Of a stretch of 64,000 nucleotides of DNA, positions 53,682-64,000 are shown one piece after another; the first letter of the stretch is position 1, and each line of letters opens with the position of its first letter. Position numbers and translations under genes: made by a program. This DNA is from Setaria digitata. Taxonomy: Eukaryota; Nematoda; Chromadorea; Rhabditida; Setariidae. The DNA lies in NCBI GenBank assembly GCA_003640385.1, contig RCAB01000003.1:496001-560000 (forward strand). The letters run 5' to 3'. The notes under the pieces were generated by a model, which was not told the DNA's origin, ran no database searches, and saw only the letters and a list, made by a program, of their open reading frames with translations.

Positions 53682-56600
53682 ATGAGTTCGTTGTCAATCG
53701 TAAGTCCAGAACGACGAATTGAGCTGAATCCATTCGATGTTGATGCCTGGAATCTGTTACTCCGAGAATCACAGGTATTCGTTCCAGCAGACATTCTCAA
53801 AACGTGTTTAAGCAGTAATCATGTTAGTGTAATAAATACAGCTTAATAGTAGATTAGAATAAGAAATATATATTGCATCCTTTTTGCATTGTTTATGCTT
53901 CCCTTTTCTTCAGTTTCGTTGTTCTTTTTTTAAGAAACTATCAGTTTCAGCGTATAGATATTTTTATTTTGAAGTAAAAGCAGTTGTGTTTACTTGGGCA
54001 GTTGCAACTTATTTCTGAAAACTTTACTATGACATTAGTAATGGAAATAGTTTTCGCTTTTAAGTCTATATTCCCTCTTCCATTCATAACTTGAGCCAGT
54101 GTGGGATGAATTATTGACTAAAATAAAGTCTTTGTGAGTTTCAGTTCTCACTTCTTCATTACGACGTTTTTAATAGGCCGTTTTCTTACAGTGGATTTTT
54201 CCTGAAGACTTTCCAGCATATTTAAATAATGATTCAGAGCAGTTAATGTCATTCCATGTATTTGAAATTACACTCAATGAAGTTCCAGGCTAGACCGATT
54301 GATCAAGTCCGTTCTTTTTATGAAAAGTTGGTAACGCAGTTTCCGAATGCAGGTCGTTACTGGAAGGCATATATAGATCATGAAGTAAGTTATACCAAGA
54401 ATTTCGTTTTGCTTCAGAATTCTGGATGTACATTTTTACTTTATTAAAAGTTTTGCAGAGGAGTTTTATTTAAATTTCCATTACTCATTTCGGGGATTTC
54501 AGCATAAGATGTTCACAGGTAAAATGGGTTTGGAGAGCTTGGATGGAAATACAGAGGAATTTTTATTAAGTATAAAATTCCGCTCATCACTCGTATAAGT
54601 CCAGGGGTTAATTGACGCCTTTGTTCATGAAAATTATAGTTCTGTAAATCATGAACTGGAAGATATTGAAGGAAAGGAGCATATAATGAATGGGAGTTTG
54701 ACAGCAGTCCATCAAATAAATAACATCATTTTGATTTGTTTGCAATTTTGCAGCGCGCAGTGGTGCTCGCTCTTCTTCTCCTTCTTCGTGTAAACAGACA
54801 TGGAAATTCTGTGAAACTGAGAACAAAAAGTGTGAATTTAGGAATGACATACTCTATCTTTAGTCCATGTTTTGAACAAGTATCAAATGTATTACTACTG
54901 CTGAATGCATTTCGCCACATTCCAAACGGAATAAAAATTTTTACTCGAAAAAATGGCCCAATAATAATAAAATGCATATTTTTTGTTGCATTTTTTCCTT
55001 TCTCCTTTTTCTTTCTTTTTAATTTTTTCCCACAGAATAAAGAATCTATAACAACTATGATCTCTTTCACATTGCAATTAATAATGATTTTTCAAATTTT
55101 CGTTTATTCCACACTACACTTTGTTATCTGTAGTTTGATATGTGGAAAAAAAAAAGGGAAACTGGGAGCGGAGATGAGAGAGGAGGATAGAGCATCACAT
55201 TGAAGGTTCGGGTGATTTCTATAAGTTTTGAGAAATCATTTCATGAAGAAATTGTTAAGCTCTCTGAAAGGTAGTGATGCTCGGGGCAAGTTTCTTTTCC
55301 TTCTTTTTTTAGGAGGGGTATAGCTCATCTTTAGGAATATAAGAAAGTCATTTTTTTTTTATATATAGCATTGTAGTTTTGCGTCCCATAATTTCCAGTT
55401 GAAGTTTTTCTTATTCTGTAGTAGGAATTTGTTTTCCACGAGTTTCTCATGAATTTTTTTAAAAGTATTAATGGGGAAGTCTGATTAAGTAAAAAACTGA
55501 AATCTTAAGAAATATGATGTCACACGTTGCTACAGTTTGCGGCATGCAGACATTACTTTTGCTGTAATACTTCTTGTCCTGAGTCGAGGATTTCTTGATG
55601 GGTATGCTCTCGTCTTCTTTTTATGAAGCATTTTTTGTAGCAGAAAAGTTTCATATCCTTAAATTTCAGCTGCGTGGCAAAAATTACGAAAATGTGGAGT
55701 CAGTAAGTTTGAACTTTTCTTTCGAGTTTTCGAAGTTTCTAAAATGGTTAACCTGACTATCTGATAAGTTAAAAACAATAGTATAATTTCTGGTATCATA
55801 ACGTTTGTTGCTTGCAGCTACACCGACAGGAAAAGATATATTGTCTAGACTGGAGGTCTTTAATGCTTGGTTGCAAACCTTTGATGAAATTCATATTGAT
55901 AAAAAAAGAACACTTGTAAGGTTGATGGCATTTCCATGAAACATTTGACTAAGATTTTTTGTGTTATAAGACAGTGGAAATAGTCAAGTAGCATTAGAAT
56001 AGGCAGATGTGTACTTCAGAAGCAAAACACCAATTATATATTGACCACTGAGAACTAAATTAACCATTGATGTTGGTGTACCAATATAAAATTAGGAGTC
56101 ATGCGACTAATCACTTGTCATTTTTGCGTTTGGTCAACAGTAAGTGTCGCATCAGTGGATGGTGTACCGCTAGGAATGAGATGTAACTCAATAACCATCT
56201 TTTATAATAAACAGTTTGAGAACTTTGTGTTATAATTTAGAATTTTTCTACGTAATTTAAAGTCTCTAATCCCCTATGGCTTCTTACATTCATTTATTCA
56301 TATTTTTAATAGTTTAAGCTGGAAATACTTGAACTTCGAGATTTAGTGGTCAGATCGCATCTTTTTTACAGTTGTTTGGACGCTGTCTTATTCATGTTCT
56401 TAACATCGATCTTTGGAAGTGTTACGTTTTCTATGTACGTGAGACCAAAGGACATCTCTCTTCTTTCAGGTTTGGTGTATTATTTCTTCTTTTGGTGCAG
56501 TAATATAGTGTAAATTCTGTTTCATTTAATATATTGTAGAACTTTTAACTGCAGACAGTGCTTCAGTGCTTAACCTACTATTCATTTGTTTCTAATTTTA

Positions 56601-59600
56601 TTTGTGAATAAACTAACCTTTATTTATCATATCTCTTATCCACTCTTTAAATATTTAATTATACCTGATTTTGTTAGTTTGTTTAACCGATCTTTGCTGT
56701 TAAGTGACTTTACTACTTCCCTAACTGATACTGATATTTAAAAAGCTATCTATTCTCATGCTCAAATAATTTTTGTTCTCTAGAATTTAGGTGCTGGCTG
56801 TCTCATTTCAGGGAAAAAATGGCACAAGCTTATGAATTTGCTTTGGATAAAATTGGTCTTGATATGCATTCATATTCTATTTATTCCGATTACCTTTCTT
56901 TTCTGAAATCCGCGTAGGTTTTCTGAGTTTTTCTTTCAAACTATTTGTACATATTTATACTTTATGAACCATATAAAATTGCAGACCTACAGTCGGACAA
57001 TATGCTGAGAATCAGCGAATTTCAGCAGTCCGTAAAGTTTATCAGCGTGGTGTCATCACTCCAATGATTAATATTGAGCAATTATGGGCAGAATACTGTG
57101 CGTATGAAAAGGTAGTTTTTCAGATTTGCTGGACTTTTTGCCGAACTGAATACGCTTTGCTGGACAAAAGCGAGAATGGATCTGTTGAATTTTAAAAATC
57201 CCCGGTATTTTCGCTCGCAAACCGTAAATGTTTTTTTTTACTTCCACTAATTTTTTGAAATTTCAGAGCGTAAATGCTACATTGGCAGAAAAGTTGATAG
57301 CCGAGCGAAATAAGGAATATCAGGTTGCTAAGCGAATCTCAAAATCATTAGAGCAAGTGACCAGAGGATTAAATCGGCAAGCTGTAAGTGTCCCACCGCG
57401 AGGAACTGCTGCAGAAATGAAACAGGTTTATAATTTTACCTTGAATTTTAAGTTCTTTTTTTTAGCTTTGCAATTGCAGACTTTTCTGACGTTTATTTCT
57501 TCCAGCTGGACATGTGGCGGAAATATATACAATGGGAAAAAAGCAATCCTTTAGGCACTGAAGAATACGCATATTTCGCAAAAAGAGGTAATTATAATTA
57601 ATAACTAGGGTTTGGAATTCAATTATTTGTTGTATTCTAGTTGTTTTTATATCTTCATATTGCTATCATCGATAATGAAGAAAATAACAATTTCGATATA
57701 CATGCATGACATACTATGACAAAGGTATTGTGATGATTATGTAGAGAAATATGGTGGTCGGTCTTAATAGTGGCACAATATTTATAATATTCATTAATTT
57801 CATTCTTACGTATTGCAGTAATATATGCTTACGAGCAAGCTTTGCTTTGTCTTGGCTATTATCCTGATATGTGGTACGAGGCTGCATTATTTCAGCAACA
57901 AGCTGCAGCTGTTTTAGCAGAAAAGGGTGATGTTAAATTAGCGGCTGCAATGAACACTGATATAATTCGTTGGTTTTCCATGATTACTACAAATTTCAAA
58001 AAACTAAATTCTTAATTGATTTTTGAGATCTTCAATGTACTGTTAGTTTCGAAGATTTTATTAGGACAAGTTCCAGAAACTTATTAATGTTATGCATTTA
58101 AGTTCCTTTTACAGCTGTGACTTCCAGATTTATCATTTCATTTATCGTTCTTCTTCTTCTTATTATTATTATTATTAATTATTATCATTAATTATTATTA
58201 TTGTTAACTATTATTATTATTTAGTATTATTATTATTAATTATTATTGTTATTAGTTATTACTGTTATTAATTATTATTAATTATTCTTATTAATTATTA
58301 ATTATTATTATTAGTTATTACTGTTATTAATTATTAATTATTCTTATTAATTATTATTATTAATTGTTATTATTAATTATTATTATTTTGTTTGTGTGTT
58401 TTTTTAAACATATTTTTATAGAATTATTCGAGCGTGCAATCGGAGGACTTTTGAAGGAGAGTCAGCTTTTATTTTTTGCATACGCAGATTATGAAGAAGA
58501 GCGAATGAAATTTGATAATGTGAAGAAAATTTACGATCGACTTTTATCCATTGAAACAGCTGATCCTACTTTGGTATCATTATATGTTTTTGTCCGATAA
58601 ACTTCAGTAATGTCAGTTGCCAGTCTGAGAATTTAAGGCTCTTATGTCAGTCTGTTGAATTGCCACCTCGAAATGCTAAAAAACTTTCATTTTTCTACAT
58701 AGTAGATGGTATATCTATCAATATTATAAAAAAAAATTTAAGTTATGCAAATCGTGGCGTACTTAATTTACGATTTTTACTTATTTTTGTAGCATTTAGG
58801 CTTATATACAGTTGATGAAATTCGTACGGCGAACTGAAGGTGTGCAGTACGCGCGTGCTGTTTTCAAACGTGCTCGTCAGGATTTACGTTGCAAATTTCA
58901 TATTTTTGTTTCATCTGCATTGATGGAATATTATTGCAGCAAGGTCATTTGTTTTTATTCATCTCTCCTTTATTGATGAAAGTTTAACTTGTAACTCATC
59001 GGATGAGTTGGGTGTTTAGTACATTCTCTCTTAAATTATTGCTTTCATATCTTGAATCAGGATAAAATTAAAATCAAGTAGTTTTTGGCAGTTTATATTC
59101 ATCAAAAAATAATTTTAGGACACAGATATTGCTATAAGAGTTTTTGACATGGGGCTGAAAAAGTATGGTGATGAACCGGAGTATGCTCTTGCCTATGTTG
59201 ATTTTCTATCGCACTTAAATGGTAAATGTTTTTAAGCAGATTTAGTTGGTTTGGTTTGATGGTTTCTTCTTTTGTTTAAACTGCTGGATTTTCAGTCTTT
59301 TCTATTCTGTACTTTCCTTCAGATTTCCTCATACGATTTTCTCAACACGTTCTTTTATTTAAATATAAAGAGTACTTTTTTTGGATATATTTCAAAAATA
59401 GTTAAATTCAATTTGTATTTAATTTTTTCAGAGGATAACAATACACGTGTTGTTTTTGAGCGAATATTGACTTCAGAATCTATGACAGCTGAAAAATCGA
59501 TGTCAGTTAATTTTTTTTATAAATTAAAACATCATTTTCCGTGTTTGAATTTCTCAAATTCAGTAAATTCTTTTTAAAGTGAAATCTGGGACCGTTACTT

Positions 59601-61182
59601 GGAATTTGAGTCGCATGTTGGTGATTTATCAAGTATCTTGAAAGTTGATCAGAGACGACGTGAAGCGCTAAAAGAACAGTATGGTGAAATGCAAACTCTA
59701 CTACTGATTGATCGATATAAATTTTTGGATTTGGTGCCATGTACAAATGATCAGTTACGACTGATGGGTTATTCAGTAAGTATTAATGATCTAGTTTTTA
59801 TATATCCTTTAGTTGAATCCTCTCACACTAGATAGTAATATCTGACATAATAATTGTCGTTATCAATCCCATCCTTAAATTCCAGGCCTTCCCAACATAA
59901 TTAGATGCAAGCCGGAAAGATTGTCTTTTGAATGTAAGGGCTTAAATGCATGCATAAGCTTAGCTCATTTCTTTATTATGTGCATGGTCTCATTATATTT
60001 CGTTAGGAAGCTTAAGAATTTCGACATATACGGAATTATTTTCATAAGGTTTTCTTATTATTTAGTTGTGTTTGATTTGAATATCAGATGTCTACCGAGA
60101 ATATTTTGTTGGTCCACAGACTTAATTCTGGATAAATCTGGGGTTCTGATTCTAAGATATTTGCAGAAAAAGTTAGGACAGGGATCATCCCTGATTGGAC
60201 GTGCTTCAGTTTCTGGAACTGCTTCTATATCTTCAAATGGCGCTCAAACAAATGGTTAATGTTTGTTTCCCTGGCTGTTGATTTGTTGTTTTGTTCATGC
60301 CATGCTCTAAAACTTTCGTTTAGGACAAAATCCAGTGAGGCAGGCAGCAGCTGGGGGTGGACCTTCAGTCGTGATGGGTGGTGGTGTAAGTTTGGAAATT
60401 TCCGGTTATCCAAGACCAGATACAGACCAAATGATACCTTTTAAGCCAAAACTTAACACAAATGCCAGTTATCATCCGGTACCTGGTGGTATGTTTCCAC
60501 TCATTTTATTTGTTTTTAAGTAATAAATTCTTATTTGGAATAAAGTTTCCAGAGTAAGAAGCTGTTAACTCTAACTTCTTAAAGGTGTTTTCCCACCACC
60601 GGCTGCAGCTGCTCAACTGATGCAAATGTTGCCCCCTCCATGGTGTTTCAATGGTCCCTTTGTTTCAGTGGATTTGCTGATGGAAAGTTTAACGAAATTT
60701 AGTCAGAGTGGGCGTAAGTCTTTTTCGCTTCTTTATAAATCAACTGTTCTCAGCCTTCTGGACTCAGGTGCGGGATTTCAATAATTATTTGTTTTGTGAT
60801 TCTGTAACAGGCTTTTCCATTCTAGCACCAACGGTTGATCCTAAAGTCAAAATGGAAAATGGTATTATGTTTGGAGTGCATCGAGTAGAAGATATCAAGA
60901 AGGAGTTTTTTCAGTTATTAAATACAACCACTGATCCTAACCTTGTAAGTTTTGTCTCTTAGGATGGTGACTTATTCGGGACTAGCTGATTCAATTATAA
61001 TGTAATGGTTATTTTAGGTTTTGGCATCGAGTGAGTATCAGCAACAACAGTCAGCTGCTGCGCAAAGGAAAAGGCGGGCAGCTGGTGGTGGTGATTCTGA
61101 TAGTGATGAAGAGGCACCACGTGCTTCCGGAATTGTTCGAGATATTTATCGGAGAAGGATGAATCAAAAAGTTCATGAATAA
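53682..61182 (+). CDS. suf-1: Cleavage stimulation factor subunit 3 (CSTF3 / suppressor of forked)
   Basis: Nineteen exons (53682-53774, 54289-54384, 55670-55702, 56372-56469, 56812-56913, 56985-57111, 57267-57425, 57506-57587, 57819-57968, 58422-58573, 58800-58943, 59119-59221, 59432-59501, 59580-59775, 60167-60254, 60324-60488, 60585-60713, 60811-60944, 61018-61182) join in phase to 761 residues. CSTF3 is the HAT-repeat scaffold of the CstF complex in pre-mRNA 3'-end cleavage. It matches the human protein throughout: [130 protein letters not shown], the Pro-rich [10 protein letters not shown] and [13 protein letters not shown] and [10 protein letters not shown]. Exon 3 is only 33 nt. An acceptor 9 nt upstream of the ATG suggests trans-splicing. 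Confidence 0.96.
58150..58390. repeat. TTA trinucleotide repeat in a suf-1 intron
   Basis: About 240 bp of imperfect (TTA/TAT)n, interspersed with TTAATTATT, lie just upstream of the exon starting at 58422, in the position of that intron's pyrimidine tract. Confidence 0.92.
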
Positions 61183-64000
61183 TAATTTCCTTCTCTCCCT
61201 TATCCCTGGTATTTCTTCCCTACGCTGTGGTGTGGTCTTTCAGGTCCAAGTGCGAAAGATTTTGAACCACTAATATTATAGGAAACTTGTAGTATCATGG
61301 ATTAATATTGAATTTTTAAGTTTGTCCTGGGAATGGAAGAATTTCTAAACTAAATTTCGAATTTTCTGAATTTTGAATTGTTTCTGAAGTTCATGAATAG
61401 TAGCTTCCTTCTGTCTCTTATCCGTTTTATGAAATCAGTTGTGTCCTTATGTACATAATTTTATTTTTATATATCGTTATTTATGATTATTACCATTCTT
61501 TTGTTTATTTTTTTCAATTCTACAAATGTTTTGATCTCTGTCAGTCTTGGTCAGCTGATCAAGGATAAACATAAACATTAGACTTTAGACAGATCTTGTA
61601 CTGGGAAATCTTGTGAGCATATCCACTGTTCATGTCATTTGTGGTTTTGGAAATTTCGAAAAGATTGAAAGGGATTGTCAATGTTCGACTTGCATCTTCA
61701 AGAATTCGCCTTCAAAAAATCTCTGAATTTCTTAAGGTTGAATGACCAATTTTGACAAACATTTCTTTTACGGCTTTTTTATGAATTTAAATGAGTTTAT
61801 AAATGCTGAATTTAATTGTATTTTTCGATCACTGCTGAAAAGGCAATATTATCAGCAGTTTTGCCTTGTGTGAGTTTTAGTGGAAATTTTTCGAAAAGCA
61901 ATAGAAAAATTTAGTTTGCTTGGGAAAGATTTTTTTGACGGAAAATGAGAAGGTAGCTTGTCATAGTGTTTATGGGAAACATTTGTCATAGTTTAAAAAT
62001 TCCAAAAAAAAAGAAAAATGCAGTATGTTTTATTTGACTGCAAAGTTTTCAGGATTAAATTTAGCAAAAGAGAGTTTTTGGCAGTACGAGTTTTACTAAT
62101 TTTTGATCTTGAAAGGTGTACCGAAAGCTTGAATATACTTTGAAAACTTTATGGGAGGATTTCTATCAATCCTGGTCCTTTATTTCTTTTTTTATTTTCG
62201 AAATCTTTAATTTCCGATCGATTTGTTATCCAGTTTCTGATTCCTACGGTTCGGAAATTTAATGAGCGCGTATCTCGTAACTATGACTTATTGATTGCTA
62301 CGAATATCTAACGATTGTGCGGGAAATGATGCTATGCAGTGTTGTTTGTTGAACGGTGGAGATCGAAACAGCGAGTTTCCTTGCGCGCTTAGATTTGATA
62401 CAAAATACTACCTGATTTGGTAGGCGGTGGAAGATTGCTCGTCTCATCCAATAACAGGAGAACAAGTTTTTGCTTTGGAGGAGAAATATTTTGGAATCGA
62501 AGCCATCCTTGGTATACATTTAATTTATTGTAATTAGTATCTTATTTACAAGTCTGCATTCCAGAGCATTGAAAATGCTAACTGTTGATCGTAGAAATTA
62601 ACCACATTTCTTATATCCTACTAGTGGCATGAGTTTGTGACTGGATGTAGTATCTGAGCTGGCATTTTGGTTCACATTAATCGTGTTTGAAAAGCTAATT
62701 ATAAAGATTTGAAATCTAATTTATTCATTTCGTAATGCCGTTAAATCGTAGCCGGACAAGCATAATTAAAAAAATTTGACCATCAATCATATAACTCAAA
62801 TTATTGGCAGTTCAAGTATTTAGTTAGTATACATGCACAAGACAAACTTGGAATTTTTGGGGGATTTAAAAATTGAAAAGTGTTTGGTTTTGAAGAGTTA
62901 AAAATTAAAAATTAGGTCTGAAATAACTATTGTGATTTAGTTGATAATTTTCGCAGAAATCTGGAAGACAGAAAATTAATTCGTCATCAGCAATAAAGTT
63001 TTAAAAGTTATGAAGTTACAGGGAAATGAAATTCGAATATGTGAAGGGGACGAAATTGGTGGGCAAATTCATTCCTTTAGGATTAGCTAATCAATTTTAA
63101 TTGTTCATGTTGTTGTTATTATTTATTGGAGATTACAATTATTGCTGTATGCATTTTTTTGGGAAACTTTTTAATTTCATGTCATCTGCAATCATTATCT
63201 CAAGAAAAATAAGAAATAAAAAGAAAAAGGGAAATGATTTACCCTTTTTGCTTTTTCTTTCTTTCCAAAATTTCGATGAAAATAATTGATAGGATTCAAG
63301 GAATCATTACAAAATGTACAGTGATTCCATTCCAGTTGAAGACTTGTTTACTGCAATGTGTCGAGAATGAAGAAAAAAATGCATTATTCACTATTCATTA
63401 CCTAACTGTATTTCGTTATTGTTTCCGCTTTCACACGTCATTACTGTTTTATTGCAGTAAAAGCTACTCATTTACTTATTTACACAGTAGCTACTCACTC
63501 ATTTACGTGGCATTTTTCAGCTTTTCTCTCAGTTTTCATGAAAGATTGGAAACTATTGCGTGTAACTTACGTTTGCACGCAATAAGAGAATTATTAAAGA
63601 ATGACAATAATATTGTTAGTACCGATTTAAATTTCTTTAAAATTTTTTCTCTTGTTAAATTAATTTCTTTCCTTAAATAACTTATTTTTTCGCTGTTAAA
63701 TTAATCTAAATTTTCATCTAAAGATTAACATAAGTGAATTATGGCGAAGTTGCCGCTATTTTTATCACCTTATTATTAACACTGTCAATCGCCTTATTGT
63801 AATTTTCTAAAACTATTAATTAAAATAATATCTGAATAAAATATTGATTAGCTACATGATATTGAAACTACTTATAACCAGTAGAAGTTAGAGTGAATTT
63901 CTCACTTCTTTATTTCTCTTTTTTTGCTGGTTCGTCTAATATCTAAATTTATAAGCGCCTTACATGTGGATTCGTATAATTAATCATTTAATTAATATTT
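61183..64000. other. Downstream region, 2.8 kb, no gene seen
   Basis: This follows the suf-1 stop. The 148-codon frame at 63234-63680 is Phe/Ser-rich and AT-driven with no recognisable domain, and the minus frame at 62298-62519 is likewise unsupported. Confidence 0.55.

Noticed and set aside
54736..55203. 155-codon plus-strand frame inside the second suf-1 intron
   Set aside because: Its Phe/Leu/Ser/Lys-rich composition follows from T-rich DNA; there is no homology, and several other frames overlap there equally.
63234..63680. 148-codon frame near the right end
   Set aside because: Phe/Ser-rich translation of AT-rich sequence with no domain, splice signals or upstream context.

Overview
The window is AT-rich eukaryotic DNA with many short exons, small GT-AG introns and a small Major Sperm Protein-domain gene. 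This points to a nematode, and the gene structures and base composition suggest a filarial (spirurid) genome. That is inference; the species cannot be fixed from the sequence. No bacterial, viral or CRISPR-type system is visible. All gene models below were assembled by hand from reading frames and splice sites.

Layout. 1-2718 (+): 3' part of mrpl-37 (mitoribosomal mL37). 3509-9797 (+): beta subunit of geranylgeranyltransferase I. Its second intron holds a complete five-exon gene on the same strand (4337-7138), with faint TAF1C/beta-propeller character. 9798-14539: no gene recognised; it contains a 111-bp duplication joined by a single N. 14540-17602 (+): ACOT8/TesB-type acyl-CoA thioesterase; the exon expected to carry the end of its first hot-dog fold lies on the opposite strand at 14929-15049. 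17849-19393 (+): MSP-domain protein. 20858-23916 (-): SEC62. 25527-26857 (-): putative small secreted peptide with two alternative in-phase last exons. 26858-36500: sparse; a 102-aa three-exon gene (34748-35463, -) and several orphan coding-like exons (31818-34230, -). 36501-41138 (-): SIN1, the TORC2 subunit. 42519-45369 (-): phospholipid phosphatase (LPP/PAP2). 48255-50128 (-): ATPAF2. 50798-52077 (-): NDUFAF2. 53682-61182 (+): CSTF3/suppressor of forked, 19 exons. 61183-64000: nothing recognised.

Functional themes. Three genes serve mitochondria (mL37, the F1-ATPase assembly factor ATPAF2 and the complex I assembly factor NDUFAF2), and the last two sit head-to-tail. Others serve prenylation, ER translocation, lipid phosphate turnover, TORC2 signalling and mRNA 3'-end formation. 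Several start codons lie 0-9 nt downstream of an isolated splice acceptor, as expected for spliced-leader trans-splicing. The most unusual observations are the same-strand nested gene, the inverted thioesterase exon, a GC-AG intron in ATPAF2, a splice-junction sequence copied twice within the LPP gene, and alternative last exons in the secreted-peptide gene. Two single-N joins flanked by duplicated sequence, and two apparent frame breaks, probably mark assembly or sequencing faults.
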